The notes under the pieces were generated by a model that saw only the letters and a program-made list of their open reading frames with translations, was not told where the DNA came from and did not search any database. The position numbers and the translations under genes are program-made. A stretch of 64,000 bases of DNA from Paracyclopina nana (Eukaryota; Arthropoda; Copepoda; Cyclopoida; Cyclopettidae): the NCBI GenBank assembly GCA_019096065.1, contig JAGUCH010000003.1, positions 4,216,001-4,280,000 of the forward strand. Direction: 5' to 3'. Below, in pieces: positions 11,699-25,622 of this stretch; position 1 is the first letter of the stretch; each line of letters opens with the position of its first letter.

Positions 11699-14600
11699 TT
11701 ATTTTTTACTGTTCATGTCCAGTTTCGAAGATGACACTCTATGAGCCTCCGACAATCTTCGTTGCTCTCGATTCGAGGAATCTGTGGAACCACCTAGCGT
11801 AATAAAAAATGTGGGATATAGTGTATCAGTGCAGCCATTGGCTTTTTATTGCTGGCTCTTACCCGATGAAGTATACATGGAGTCGTTTCCAGAGTCCCTA
11901 AAAAATCCATTTGATCCAGCTGAAAGCCTCGAGGACCTTGCCGAGGACGAGGGTGAGGTCACCACAACAACATCGCTGCTGTCGTGCTTTGGAGTCTCGT
12001 AAACATGCTCCACGCCCATATTTGAGGCTATTGCAAGAGAGAAACCACATTAAGTCCAGACACTCGCAACTGAGATTTTTTATTCATAGTGCGCCATGTC
12101 CTTCATAAAAACCTTCATGCGATGGAAACGCAGAATAGCCCATAATAAGCTACTTTTATGAAAAGTACGTTGACCAATCAAAACTGCCATTTTTTAAAGA
12201 TAATACGTAGAAGACCCATGTCAAAAGTGCATGTTCACCAAGATGACATCAAGTAATCTCAATTGAGTTTCCTTAACTTGACATACCAATTAAAAGCACG
12301 AATGTGTCATTGGAAAAAAAATATATTCTTACGGTTAGGATGCTGTGACAGACTTCTCCGGGTTGGCGGTGGCCTTGATGACGACCTCGTCGTGGACTGA
12401 GGCCGTGAACTCGGTGCGGACTTGGGACTCCGACAACGTCGACTGGCCATAATTACATCTTCCTCGCCATCGTCCAGCTCCCAAGTATGCGATGGGGATC
12501 CTGATGAAAAATTGCCGCTATATTGCACTCCTGAAATAAAAGATGACAAGTCTTTTCAATTTTTGAGCTGATTTATGCCATTTGCTGCTAAATCCAGCTT
12601 TTGACAACTTTTCTCGTAAAATGTGTGCCATTGTCTGGAATGCATTTGTCTCTTATTGCAAAAGCTTACTGTCATGTTTTCTCGAAAGGGACCAGTGTGT
12701 GGATGTGAGCGTAAAGCAAATTCTATGTAGGAGGACCAGCGTGCCATAGGACAAAATGTCACTTTAATGCCGCCATCTTTTAGAATACAATACTCCTCCA
12801 CATTTAGAAAATGCATAATGCTACATCACCCTGGGGCAAATGGGAATAAAGGTCAATTTCCCCACAGTGAAAATGCAGCATGTGCCTGTGATGACATGTG
12901 ACCTTTGGCCGCTGACACCTCCAACTTTAGTTTTGGCCAGGCAAGTGACGCAGAAATGATAACAATAAAGCGTCAAAAGTAGCTCGAATTTATCAATCAT
13001 TGGCCAAATTAACCAGCCTTGAACATTAATTCGATTTTCCCAATTTCATGGTTGATCTTTTTTTGTTCTACAACTCCTCCTCCTCCATTTTGAAGAATGT
13101 CAAGGATTTTCTAATTCCACTTTTTGGCACCTCAAAATAATGCTCAGTGTGCTGGCCTAATCAAGTTCAAATGGTACATAAATTAGCGGGCGTTTTTGAA
13201 GAAGGCGCGGCTTTAAAATAATTTTTGACGGACTTCATGTCCTCCAGCCACGGAAGAAGTATTAAGAAGAAGATAGTAGTTTAAGTCGCGAAAACCCTCC
13301 TCCATTTCGCAACATTTGCATACATATTTGCACATCTGATTGAGCCAGATTTATTTTTGAAGGGTGACTCTTGATTTTCGAAATCAGATAGCAATTAGGC
13401 TTTGAAAAAATGCGCCTTCTTAACGTTTGACAACGGGATTTAAAAATAGATCATAATTGGCACTTCCTCTGCTATATTCTGCTTACCGACGCGTTGACGA
13501 GCTGTTAACCATTGTTCAATATTGGTGGAATCAGCCAAGTGTTTCCTCGACCAAAACTCCTCAGTGCTCAGCATGCTCCGACGATCTCTACAGGTCTGAA
13601 TGCTTGCCTGTGATTTAGAAATATGATTAATTAGTACACGAAAACTTTGAAAGCTTCAACAAATAGTGAAATACCTTGAGGGACTGGTACCAATCACGAA
13701 TGCCTTCTGGTCGACGTAGATAGAGTTTGCCATCTTTAGCAGCTAAATTGAGGCAAATGGTCAAATATCCGCGTTTGTCCAAAAGCTGCACATCTGAAAT
13801 CTGAAAACATAAGCATAAATGTAGAGGAAACATTTCATTTGCCTAAAATAAGTATATTTTGCGTAAAACAGGGTTGCGTGATTGTTTACAATATTGCGTA
13901 ACACGTGCGCTGTTCACTTAAAAAAGCCAAAATCGAGCCATGCATGAAATGCGGCTAAAATTATGCATCATACTATCAAAGCCGATTACAGCTAACATGC
14001 AATGTCATGATTATCAGTAATAAAGATCCATTTCACATGTATAGGAAGCCCTTCATTGAGTTTTGTAAATCTGTGAGGAGCTTTGATTAGCATTCAGCCA
14101 TGTTGAGCTGATATGGATCAGTAATCTTGACTTTTAGAGCTAAAACGCTCATGTTTTTGACACGTGTCAATCTTCAGCATAATAAAAGTGTGGCCTTGCA
14201 GGATGGCATTCAAAAGAAAGATTTCACTTACTTCGGCTAATCGGATGCCATAAATAAATCCACCCATTTCAGTGATCCTGGAACTGCCCTTTTTGAAGCA
14301 CTGTAGGTAATCTTGGGTGAGCACAAAAAAACGCTCCTTCCACCTGGAGAAGATTTTATCCCGTTGCTGCCAAAGAATCCCCTTTTTGCCATTGGACATC
14401 ATCTTCATGGGATTCGGTGGCATGCTGGCCACTCTATGGCTCAGAATGCAGTCTTCACTGGTGGCTGCATTATTTTTATTGTTCTCCTCCTGTGACAACA
14501 GCCTCTGGGCCAATTCCTTGCGGCCTCCAGCAAAATTCCCAAGCCCAAGTAGAGGAGTTGAAGTGGCCTGAAAAAAGACAATTGAGAATTTGACATGCTA

Positions 14601-17600
14601 ATTTGACAATATCCTGTTACTAAAATTATCTGTAGCTTGCGGTCTGTAGGAATTCTTCGCTAACTGTTAAAAAAAACTTTAAAACTGCTCAGTTGCCGCT
14701 CAGTAAACCTCATTCATTACCTCAGCATTAACCGGTCACCGCATCTAAAGCTCTACATTTTGATGAGTAGATCGTTCTCTAAGGAATAGAAAAAGGTCAG
14801 CTGTTGTTGAGAGCGAGATACTCTCATCAAAATTCAGTGCTCTAACCGCATCCAGCTCTGTTTCTTTGGCTAATTCAACGCAAGTCTACTAATAACTCAG
14901 AATTTTTGGTTCGACTTTTGTAATCAAGCTCAGCTAACTTACTTTATTTAACTAGCTCATAGAAGCAATCCTAGCTTTGTGGAATACTCTCAATTTTTTG
15001 CAGTTTAACCTAGCTGCAACTGCTTCAAGTGCGTATTCATTTGCTTTCCTTTAACTAAAACTTTTTTCATCTCAATTTACACAAGCTGAGCTAATTAACT
15101 ACAGTGGCTCAGTTTTCCCCTCAGACCGCTTTTCTTTAGCTGGAAATCTATTGTATCAGCAATAATAGTCAAGAGTAGCTTTTCCTTTGAGAAATCATGC
15201 AAAGCTCTCAAAGATAGCAAAAAGTTTCAAGTCATGCTTCAACGAGCGAACTTATCTTAATGTCAAGCCAAATATGCTCTTTTCCAGTAGGGTTGATGAT
15301 TTGGGCTTTCAATTCCCAACTTTCTTTCTGACATCAGGCCACTAAGAATAACTTTTCCAATCTCTCAGGAAGCTATCAAATCATAAATCAGGATTTGCAG
15401 GTCCACCAAACCTCAGGGAAAAAAGGTCACTGAGGCCTTTCTAGCCTTTTTGGTGGTGTTACGCTAATCCATCATCAACAACTTTCTGACCAAGAAAAGT
15501 TTTTTTCAACATTGGCCAGCCAAGTGAGCTTTAAAATATTCCTAATTATTTCCAAACACAATTTTTAAAAAACCCAAATTTTAAGAAGTGTTAGGTTTTA
15601 TCAATAAGTCTTCTTAGATTAAAAAATAAAATTATTCACTTTTAAGGCAATTCACGTTGAGTTTTCCTTATTTAGGCTTATTTTTTTCATGCAAAATCCG
15701 AGCTTTATGACAGGGGGGAAAAAATTTTGATCTTTTCATTGATTTCAGAAAAACTAAGATTTTGGGCCCATCATCTAAAACACAATAATATCATGATGGT
15801 GTGGGAAGAATTTCTCCTCTTGCGCCTTTAAAATGTCAAAGCCTGGATTTGACAGAAAACAATCACATTTTTAAAAACAATGTTTGCTAGTGGTTTGAGT
15901 GTCAAATATAGTGGAAATCACACACAAACGGAAACTCTGAGCAAAAAGTGAAACTTTTGAACTTTGCACTTGAGGAAGAAGCGCACATGAGGCCCCATCA
16001 TTTTTCTAAATTAAAAATTGCTGCCACAATTGTAAAAAAAATTGCAGCGCGCATCATTATAGCGTCATAAAAAGGAGTATATAATTGCAGCAAATAAAAA
16101 ATAAGTCTAGCCTTGAACAGAAACCTCAAAAAAGAAGTTGCTCTTCTGGTTCTGCATTGGTTTGGAAGTTAATTAAGTAATTTTTAAAAGGTCTCCTTTT
16201 CTGGCAGAAATATCCCCTAGTGGATGTGCATGGCCAAAGCCTTTGATTATAAAAATTGTATTGTACCACAATATTTGCGGTTTGTCTTCTGGAAAACCAT
16301 CAAGTCTGTCTTCTTCATGCTTTCTGGGTCCATTTTATGGCTTCAGCCATGATTTCCTCACTTCCGATTGTCAAGAAGATCTTTTTACGCTGCACCGCTG
16401 ACTTCAAATTCACAATAATCTATTAAATTGTCATCACGACATTTCGTCACAAAAATCCTCACAGACATGACAAATGTGTCAATCATTAGCTTGGGTCAAG
16501 CTTTAATTTCGCTCTTTTTGTCCAATTACGTAGTTGGAGCAAAAAACTGTCGCATTTGAGAAAATCACAAAAAGTGACCAAACCATCAATAATTGTGCTA
16601 TGGCAGATTTTGACGCAAAGAAAATGCTCCAAAAACTAGATAAGCTTGGCAAGAATTCAATTCAACTGAAAAGGATTTTTTGGCATTGAAAAATTGGCCA
16701 TTTTTAAAAATAATCATTATGGGTCGAGTAATGAATGAAAACAGAAAGATTGGCAGGTTTTTCCCAAAGTAGTTCACATTCTGCAAACCATGAATGGGTG
16801 TGAGAACACAGGGTGTAATTGATGTTGTTACGAATAAAAGTTTCTCTGCCATTTATCGTGAGAGACAATCAAGCTTCCTCTCATCATCTCACTTGCTCTT
16901 GTGGTTTTCTGCCTCAACACGAGTATTTTCAGCAACAATCCGCACACTGTGGGAAAACTGGCTGAAAACATGGATAATCTAATGAACATGCGCGTGTGAA
17001 CAACCAGAAAAAAAGCACTGGAGTTTTGTGTCAAAATCTCCCAGTATGCATCAAATGCAATGTTTCCCAGTTTCGAGGAGCGTCTTGGACAATTTCCTTG
17101 CAAAAATCCGGCAACGCACATTAAAAAATGAGGTCAATGTATTTGGCCACTTTTTTATGCCATGGTGCAATTTTCTGATGGATGACAAAATCCGAGATGG
17201 TTTTGCCTCAGCACGATGCATATTACACTATTTGCTACTACATTGTCGAAAAGCCATCAAAAATAAGCTTCATGAATGCACACAGTGTGGGTCAGCTGAA
17301 CAAAAATGGTCAGCTACTTTGAATATTTTTTTCGGTTGCGAGTCCACTGTGTCACTCACACACCATAGTTTTTACTAGGTCATCAAAAAAAGGAGAATAT
17401 TTTATGCCTTCTTTCATCAGGATGGCCGCCTTAAAATACGGCTTAATTTTGGACGCCATTTTTCACATCATCTCTTGTGAAGTGAGAAAGAAAGCCTTCG
17501 AGCAAAAGTGTGATAAACTAACTACTTTTATCTCAACAGTTGACATCTTCAAGTTTCTAGCCTATTTATTTTTGCGCGTTGAGAGGAGCGAGACACTTTT

Positions 17601-19083
17601 TGAACTTTGGCGCCCAATTGAGGAACCTTTTCACCACTGCACTGCCACCACCACCCATTAATTATCTGCTACTTGCGCAGCTCCGCCGTGACAGAATTAA
17701 CAGTAAAAAGGGTGTACTAGATTTTCCTCGCTCCATTTAAGCATGATTACTATCTCTGCTGCTCTGCTAATGAGACTTTGTCTCTCTGCCTCACTTCCTT
17801 TATGCGATTTGTGAATAACCAAACCTGGTCAAATCCATCAAAATCCGAGAGGCTGAGAAGCATATAAATTGTTGCTGGCATTTGCGGGTGAAAATCACAC
17901 GACCATGAAACAAAAAAATCTCGAAAAGAGCAATCATCATCCCCCCTGCTCGGTCGCAATGTGTTTATACTCCTAAAATTCACTGAAATGGAACTAAACA
18001 GGCCAAAAAGACTACGCAACAACAATTGACTATTTCCGAGATAAAGTCATGAAAAATTCATGCCTTTTGATTCAAGTGGGGAATCTGAAATTCAAGCCAC
18101 CTGCCAAAATGCATTAGCTCGTATTTGCAATCATTACCAAGAAGTTGAGCGTTTCAATCAACTGAAAAAATGTTCCGAAAATAAACAACCACAACAAACA
18201 AAGACCAGTCAGACCACGTGGTCCCGAAACGTAAACAAAAGGCTCTTACAGTGTCCAGATGCTCTTGCGAATGCCAGCGAGCCTTTTGGGATAAAAGACC
18301 CTCATCATCTTTTTTCCTCCTGGACAATTCCAGTTGAGTGGCTGATCTTCTTCCCAGCCCAGGTTTTCTCAAATTCACTTCACTTTGAGTCTCATTTTTG
18401 TCAGCCTTCCTCTGTCCACTTTGACTCCTACTTCTCCTCTTTTTTTGTGGCTGCTGCTGCGGCTGCGGCTGAGGCTGCTGGCGCTGCCAAATGTCAGTAG
18501 GAGCCGGTTTTAGCACTTCACTGATCATTCTCCTTCTGAGCAATTTTGTATACTCCTCAGAGGTCAAGCCAGCCTCTTCCAACAGCCTCGAGGACGTGGA
18601 GGCTGCTGAGGCCACTGACCTCGCCTCACTCCCCAAGGAGCTGTAATCAGTTGTGTACTGGCTCTTTTGTAAGGCCACAGGTGTGCCATGAGTCGACTTG
18701 GAAGACCTATGGCCTCCGCGGCCCCTAGTGGCCTCATTGTGGATTATGGAGGCCAGCACACGACTCTCAAGCATGCTCACTGGCTGCTGCTGGTAGGACA
18801 AAGGCCTCTGGGACAATTTCGGAGTCACTGGAGGGCTTTTGGCCGAGGGAAACCCCACATATGACCAGTCACCTGATTTCCGCATGACCTCGTGGCCTCG
18901 CAGAGGCTGAGACAGGACTTGACCTCGAGCCGGAGAACCGATCAGAAAGTCTCCACCGCTGTATCGATTTCGCTTTTTGCTGCTGTCAGCCTCAGCCATT
19001 ATGGTTTTTCTTCGCAATTTCACACTGGAGGTCACAGCGAGGACGTCTTGAGGACGGGCGGACTTTTCACTTTGCACCAACAT
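11699..19083 (-). CDS. PH-domain protein with long disordered N terminus
   Basis: Seven exons: 18250-19083, 14232-14567, 13675-13800, 13487-13607, 12333-12530, 11863-12027 and 11699-11793. They join in frame to 624 residues. Residues 1-278 are Ser/Arg/Gln-rich and mostly disordered, with a short helical segment LLEEAGLTSEEYTKLLRRRM. A pleckstrin-homology domain spans roughly residues 325-435: GKKGILWQQRDKIFSRWKER, FFVLTQDYLQCFKKG, KDGKLYLRRPEGIRDWYQSL. The conserved Trp of the PH C-terminal helix is present. The rest (RQRV onward) is Ser/Pro/Arg-rich. PH domains bind phosphoinositides or proteins, suggesting a membrane-associated adaptor. I do not recognise the family. The open frame extends 5' of the chosen ATG, but only from a non-ATG codon. 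Intron 1 is 3.7 kb, the largest in the window. Confidence 0.85.
14568..18249 (-). other. Large first intron of the PH-domain gene
   Basis: A 3.68-kb intron in a genome where most introns are under 450 bp. It contains A/T-rich sequence and short open frames on both strands (for example 16598-17121 and 17028-17378) without domain or splice support. Long first introns often hold enhancers, but I can point to no specific element or repeat. Confidence 0.6.
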
Positions 19084-22000
19084 TTTGCTAAGAAACTTTG
19101 CCGACTCAAATTTCCATGTTGCAGCAATTATGTTGGGGTGCAGCACATCAGCAAATAGCTGGAATTTAAAGGGGTCCAACTTTTATTACAAAAGCAACGC
19201 CGCGCTCGCACACAACAAAACAAATGTGCAGACTGATTCGATGAATGCTACACAAAATGTATTTAGGATTTTGTGCTTTTTGAATTTTCAGCGCTGTGTA
19301 AATCAAGTAAATATTGCAGAAAGGATTTTTCTGTTGTTGCGTCATCTTATTTGTGCAGAAGTCATTGAATCGGAGTGTACAGAAAATGTGGCTATTAATC
19401 ACATGGAAATTTCCAATTTAGGATAACTTTGTCAATGTTCTCACACACAAAAGTCAATTAGCATGCTCCTCTCCCAGAAGAAATCGAAAGTTCGTGATTT
19501 GACCAAATTCTTCATGGGAACGAAAAAATCTCCTCAAAAGCCGTAAAACAAATGCAGCCAAGTACGTGCATGCCAAATAAAATTGATCCTTGAAGCAAAA
19601 AAATCGGCTTGCATGTCAGAACTTTTTGTGTCGGATGTGAAACATGAAGCAATTTTTTATCACTCGCGAGCTTTCCAATCTTTGCAAACCAATAACACGG
19701 GAATGGCAGCTAGCTCAATTTTACTGCCCTGACAGAAGAAGAAAGCCCTTTTTACAATATGCCTCGTCATTAATATTTATAGCCTTATTTCTTCTCACCC
19801 TTTTTTCCACAGCAAAAACAGATTGATCTAGCTTGCTAGTGCTCCCATGTGTAACTGCAGAGCTGCTGAAACTTTGAACGGCGTTGCGCGTTGCTCAAGC
19901 CGCGCGGCGCGCGGTATGTGCTAAAACATCTAACGTTTTGCGCTTTTCATCGATTTATCTACTGCATACTGGCTAACTGCAAGAGTGAACTAATTACGCA
20001 CACAAAGTGCTCCACAATAAGCCAAAGTCAACAAATGTGCTAGAATAGCGACCAACTTTCTCTAATGAGCAAAAACTTGTCGATAAGGAATTTCATGAGC
20101 TGGCCATGCAGAAAAATTGAGCGTGCTTCCATTCCCGCTTTATTGGACACTCAAGAGTTCAAAGCTCTCGGGCGACAAAAAGTTGCTTCATGTCTCGCAT
20201 CCCGTTCAAAAAATGTCATTCATCACTCGAGCTGCTCTCTTTTAAAAAACATCGAAACTTTTCCCATTAGTTATGAACTTTGATCGATTCTGCGCATGAT
20301 TAATCATCTTTCAATTAGCACTCGTTTTGTAGCAGGGTGTGGCTGCAATCTGCTCGAGCAAAAAATACACAGAAGAGTGACAGTCTCGAAGCTCAGACTG
20401 GGCTAGTGTATGCTACAAAAGTCAGTTTGTTTTCTTAGCATGTCCACCCCCATTTTACGTATACACACATCCACACGAGTTTAGACAGCATTTACACTTT
20501 TTAAAGCAGCATCAAGGTGAAACAGGAGGACCCTGGGAAAGTCTGGTGCTCCAGATGGCATGACACTGTTGGGGCTTCTATTATGATAATGGAAGCTACT
20601 TTGCGGTTCAATAGGGAAACCGATATAATAAAGTCGCGTACGAGGGGGATTTTCATCGATTTTTGTGACATGTACATCACTCTGTCAAAGATTGCACGTG
20701 GGATAAGATTAATTGAATAATGACGATCTGTAGTGCATTTCACAATGAGACTCCTCTCATTGATTTGTCGAGAGGGGGGTTTCTCCTCGGGTTTTCCCGG
20801 TGTTCTCAAATGATCCCCTTCCACATTCTACCTTCTCATCAAGAGATGGATGGACAATGTCAAGAAAGCAGGGAAATCAGGGGAAGTAGTAAAAGAGGCG
20901 AAAAATGCGGAAATTCCATGAAAAGCTCACAAAAATACGAAGGAGAAAGGCAATAATAGTATGATATAATGCCGTAGTAGCCTTAATCAAGTATTTTCAG
21001 CAACTTTTCCCCCGCATAACAGTTCAGTGAACTTCAAAAATGGCAGTTTGTGATTTGAGAAAGCAGCTTTTTTGTAACAGCCATGGATGTGAAAAAGGGG
21101 GATGCTCTTTTTTGAACAAGTACCTGTTTTCCTCTACTTCTACGTACGTCGAGCGCAGCCATATGCACAACCGGAAATGCTTCAAAAGAATAATATTAGT
21201 AGGGGCAGTAGTAAAAAAAGCTTTCACCGACTAAAACTGAAAGAAGCCATTCATATTTGTCCAATAACGTAGTAGTAGAGTATTTTTCTGGGTTACCAGT
21301 CTTCTGGGAAAATGGAGCTTGCATTCAAGCGTATTTTGCTTTCTTCTTCAGATAGAAAATATGTCCAAGTACTAGACTACAACAATTGGCTTATATTTCA
21401 TGACGAGGTTCGTTGATTCGGTGCGTTGCAAAAAACCCTTCCAATTTCAGATTGGAGCACTGGAGTCGTGCAATCGTAACAGGGGAAAGTAAACATACAC
21501 ACATAAAAAGTCAGGTAAACATGGGATTTTGCCGCATTTCCAAACTGTAGCACAGATTCTACACAGTAAACTGCTCCTAACTCAAGTAATTTTTTTCGTG
21601 ACTTGTGGGATTTTCTAATTTTTTGAAAAGAAAGCAAAAAAATCGCAAAAGTTGGGATATAGTAGAAGAAATAACGATGAATAAAATGGACCTTTCATGG
21701 AAGTACTCTTAAAAGTTTTTCTTCCAAAAACTAATTAGCAGCCTTTTAAATAGTTTCTCATAGGATAAATGAACTTGAAATAGAGGGACGTGTCATGGTC
21801 ACAGGAACTTTGTACGACAAAGTCATCTTGGGAAGATGCAACTTTTTTATTTTTGCATGAGATTCTCAGGCACTACACAATATGCTCACAGAGGGGTAAT
21901 TAGCAGTTTTTCACGAAGATTGCAAGTCAATTTCTGACCTTGGTTCAATGCTAATTGCAAAATTATTGACTTGAAGAAAAATGAATTGCTATTGTTAAAT

Positions 22001-22620
22001 AAGCAAAATCACTTTTCATAGCGCTAATTGGTACTCAGGATTAAGTGACTAATTTGTGTTTTGTCCCTAGGCATCAATTTGTGGTCATTTAATCTTTGGA
22101 ATGCATACAAGCCAATTTAGACACAGAGACATGCAGGAAAGAGGGAACAAGAAGGACTCAGAATGACAAATCTTAATCTAAGTAAAAATGCTTAAACCTA
22201 CATAATAAAAGCTGAACTGTGGAGCATTTTCACTAAGTTTGGTACATAAAAACTGGGACTGATAGTGGATAAGTCAGAGCTCAAAAGCAAGACTCATTAT
22301 TTTTCAGCATCAGACTTCTCACTAATTGAATGGAGCATTTTAATCTTTTTTCTGCAATCTTTTTCTGCACGCAAGCTAAAACAAATTAGAAATGAGGAGA
22401 AACATAGAGTCTTATTTGCTAAATGTGAGTTAAAAGGGGTTTTCAATATGGAAGCTATTATTCTCCCATCACATGAGATTGTCCAAGAAGAGTTCAGTCA
22501 TGCACAAATTCTCGGCGAGTGTAATTGCTCTCTTACTGGACATATTTTTTGAATTTTCAAACATGCACAAAGCTCGTTCCCAAATCCTAGTAGTACGATT
22601 ACCAACCAAGGTTGCTCATG
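19084..22620. other. Gene-poor intergenic region
   Basis: About 3.5 kb upstream of the PH-domain gene, holding its promoter and possibly a non-coding first exon. Open frames at 20501-20824 (-), 20720-20956 (+) and 22265-22552 (+) lack recognisable domains and good splice contexts. I see no clear transposon termini here. Confidence 0.5.
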
Positions 22621-22919
22621 TTATAACACTGGAACCGAGCTTTGAGATTGGTTACACACACCTGCTTTAACGCTATGACGAAAAATGAATGTATAGCGCT
22701 TGCTGCTCACGAGCCAAAACAAAACAACAAATCATTACACTTACCCCATTGACTAGAATAAAGCAGAGAGCCAAGACTAAGTGGACCGAAACCTGGAACA
22801 AAGTAACCACAATCAAACTTGGATTTCAGAGCTGTAAATGAATAAAAGGTACTCAATGGAATCTCAAGTAAAAGGAGTCTTACCAAAAATAACCAGAGGG
22901 CATTGTTTTCGATAACAAC
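22621..22919 (-). CDS. Possible small Cys-containing protein, 5' end missing
   Basis: Three short exons, 22884-22919, 22745-22831 and 22621-22661, have good GT-AG borders. All introns fall in phase 1 and are compatible with one open frame of about 54 residues containing CYRKQCPLVIF, FDCGYFVPGFGPL and GGVCNQ, then a stop. Uniform phase-1 introns are typical of secreted modules. There is no ATG in the 300 bp upstream before the neighbouring gene, so the 5' end is missing, distant, or this is a relic. No family recognised. Confidence 0.3.
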
Positions 22920-23243
22920 CTGAAAGCCCTTTACAATGTAAAAATTATCTTTTGCTCTTAAGCAAAGTGTACTGACGTAAAAATTGCCTAAGTTTGTATT
23001 TAGCTGGCCAAAATCTAGTTGACAAATTGTAAACAAATTGAAAACTGAGTCTCTTCGTTCACGCCGGCTAGCCCAGTAGATTTTGATAACGCCGGCTAGC
23101 GCACAGCGCCCCACAAGAACAATAACAAACTTTCCCGGATTTTTTAAATTGTCTGATTGCCGATTGGCCGATTGTTTGATTCGCGTAGACAAGTGCGTGA
23201 GGAAGCTTCGTTTTGAGTGTATTTTATTTCAGCAAAATCCTTA

Positions 23244-23971
23244 TTAAAAGTAGAGCGCCAATTTGGCTTTGATCATGTCAGTCATGCCTTTATAGTTGAG
23301 TGCCAGAACAGTGGGGAAAAAGATGAAGAGAATGGGGCAAATGACGAGATCAGCGATGCATTTGCCAGAATCGCTGTCTTGGGTCAACAAAGGCAGAAAC
23401 AGAAAGGAGAGCGTCAAAATGACGAGACCAACGCTGAATCTTGAAAACTTGCTCAATTGCTCGCCCAACTGGTAGCTGTCATACTCCAATTTGCACTGGA
23501 AGGTGACCATGTAGATGAAATCAATGAAGATGAGACCCTTCTGAACGAGTGAGTACTGATTAAATTCTGATTTTTCAATGCCAATGAGGAAAACCTGGTA
23601 ATTGGTGAGCTTTTCATAGTCTGTGAAAATTGAAAACTCGGCTAACAAGGAGAAGCTCAAAACTATGCAAGAGTACACTTGAAATTTCAGCAGGACTTTC
23701 GACTCATCGAAAATAGCATTGGAAAAGGTGACTGAATAGATGCTCAAGGTCTTGATAATGAGGCAAAAGAGGAAGGCTACGAGCTGTAAATCAAATAGAA
23801 AATCATATGCCAAGAAAGTAAAATGGGCAAAAGTTGGGCTGACATTGAACATGAAAGTGGCCACAACTGAGAAGTGCAGGAGAATGGCTGATAGTGAGAA
23901 ATAGACAAGAGACAAAATGATGGTTTTGTCAGGGGGGTCTCGTAAGTGAGTTCTTGACGCAAGTTTTGCAT
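23244..23971 (-). CDS. Multi-pass membrane protein with an apparent 1-nt frameshift
   Basis: The main frame encodes about 225 residues with six or seven hydrophobic segments, for example SLVYFSLSAILLHFSVVATF, LQLVAFLFCLIIKTL and ICPILFIFFPTVLAL. It ends IKAKLALYF. The ATG at 23971 starts MQNLRQELTYETP in a different frame. The two frames meet at a run of six G on the + strand (23932-23937). One more base in that run would read ...ETPPDKTIILSL straight into the membrane domain, so either the gene is shifted or the assembly is wrong there. The product could be a receptor- or tetraspan-like protein. I do not recognise the family. A second multi-pass gene of unknown family lies at 36680-37754. 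Confidence 0.6.
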
Positions 23972-25410
23972 GCTAAAATCACCAAATCTGTTTGTCTTAG
24001 CCTAGGTGGCGCTAGTAGTTCTTACTACATAGCGCGTGAGCTTAAGTGATGTGTCAGTCATGGAAGCAAGCGGGCTAATCTCACGCGTCTTCAAAAGAGC
24101 TCCTAGATAAGTTCTGTATTTTTTAAAAAAGTATGCAATTTGGGCACTTTTTGATAATTTAAGGCAGGTTATGGAAATTTTTGGAAGTGAAATCCACAGA
24201 ATTATATTTAAATTTTGTCTTGAAGCCTACCACAGCTCAGTCAGACTGTGTGCTATAGTACAGCAGCGACAAGAACTCACCTTATTACTATAGATCATCT
24301 TGGGTTTTGTCATAAAACGTTTGATAGCCATAGGACTTGTTTCTTAAATAGTGAATTAAGAGTGAGCAAATGATGGGGGAATAAAGTGCGCAAATTAGGT
24401 GATTGATGATCAGAGCTCCAATTTGCAAGGGAGTCATGATTCAACTGCTGACATGTAAATCCTCTCTTTCTCTCTCTCTCTCTCTCCTCTCTTTTAATTT
24501 GGAAAAAGGGAGGAAATTAGACGCAATGAGGTTTTGCCACTTGGCACTCAGCACCCAAAACTCCAATTTTCCTTGATTTATAACACGAGGAGCAATTTCA
24601 AGCATGAAATGGCACAACATAATGGATTTTCCTCCCTTCATTGGTTCTGTGACTCTTATTTCATAGTTTTACTCAGATATGTTGCGTGACGTAAGACAGT
24701 AATACATTTTCAGCGTAATTGTAATTTGTCAACGCGTACAAAAGAAGCATGAAAATGAAAATCTGTGCTATTTGAGCAGTACTGCAAGATGCAACTTTAT
24801 TTCTTCATATTTTTGATAAGGCTTTTTTTAACCAGCTGGGCCATCTTTATGAAATCTCTCTGGTTTTCCCCTGGATGAACTATAAAACTACCTTGAATTT
24901 CATTATCTTTTGTTCATTTTTATGGCACTGACGCAAATCAACTAGTGAAATATCATTTGCTGCAATGTTTTATTTCATTGACTTTCTTTGTAATATGTAT
25001 ACATATATTTTTGCTTACTTTTAAGGTGAACACAAAGGTTTATTTTGGCTGGCTCAAAAAATAAAAATCACCAAAACCTGTTTCTTACAGAAATGGGCGG
25101 GCATGGGCTATTTTTTTGGATTCACCATTTGAAAAAATTGAATTTTTAGATTTTAGAGCTCTTTGTTCGTGATATTCAAATCAAAAATGGACCAGAACAT
25201 TTAGAAGATTTCTTTCGCATAGCTCCTTACGGCTAAATATTTTGCTGCTGTAATTTTCGTATTTTCTCTGATCATAGCAATAAACAGACTTTTGCCAACA
25301 TGCGAATTTATATTGAGCAACATCTGCTGCAGTGTTTCAAAGTCTGTCAGTGATTTTTCCCTGTTACCATGACCTCATTTAAGATTCATGTCCCAAAATT
25401 CCTTTTCTCT
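23972..25410. other. Intergenic, no supported gene
   Basis: A/T-rich DNA upstream of the multi-pass gene at 23244-23971, containing its promoter and a (CT)n microsatellite. No domain-bearing frame is visible on either strand. Confidence 0.5.
24461..24495. repeat. (CT)n microsatellite
   Basis: A tract of about 35 bp of CT dinucleotides with two interruptions, in non-coding DNA. Confidence 0.9.
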
Positions 25411-25622
25411 TTTATATACTGTAATACGATTTCCTCGTGTTATAATTCAGTTTACCGATCCGACTCAGCTCTTTTATATCACAGTTCTTTCTAAGCAATT
25501 TGGGGGATATTAAATACTTAACGTCCCTGGAATCAAATTTGAGGGATTTTAAGTAGTTTAATGCCCCTCATATTCCATGAAACTAATCAACATTCCAAAG
25601 AAGTTAGAAAAAGAGAGAATCA

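Noticed and set aside
16598-17661. Open frames inside the PH-gene intron
   Set aside because: Short, on both strands, Phe/Ser-rich, with no domain or splice context.
22265-22552. 95-codon + strand frame
   Set aside because: No recognisable domain, flanked by A/T-rich DNA, with no splice or promoter signal.
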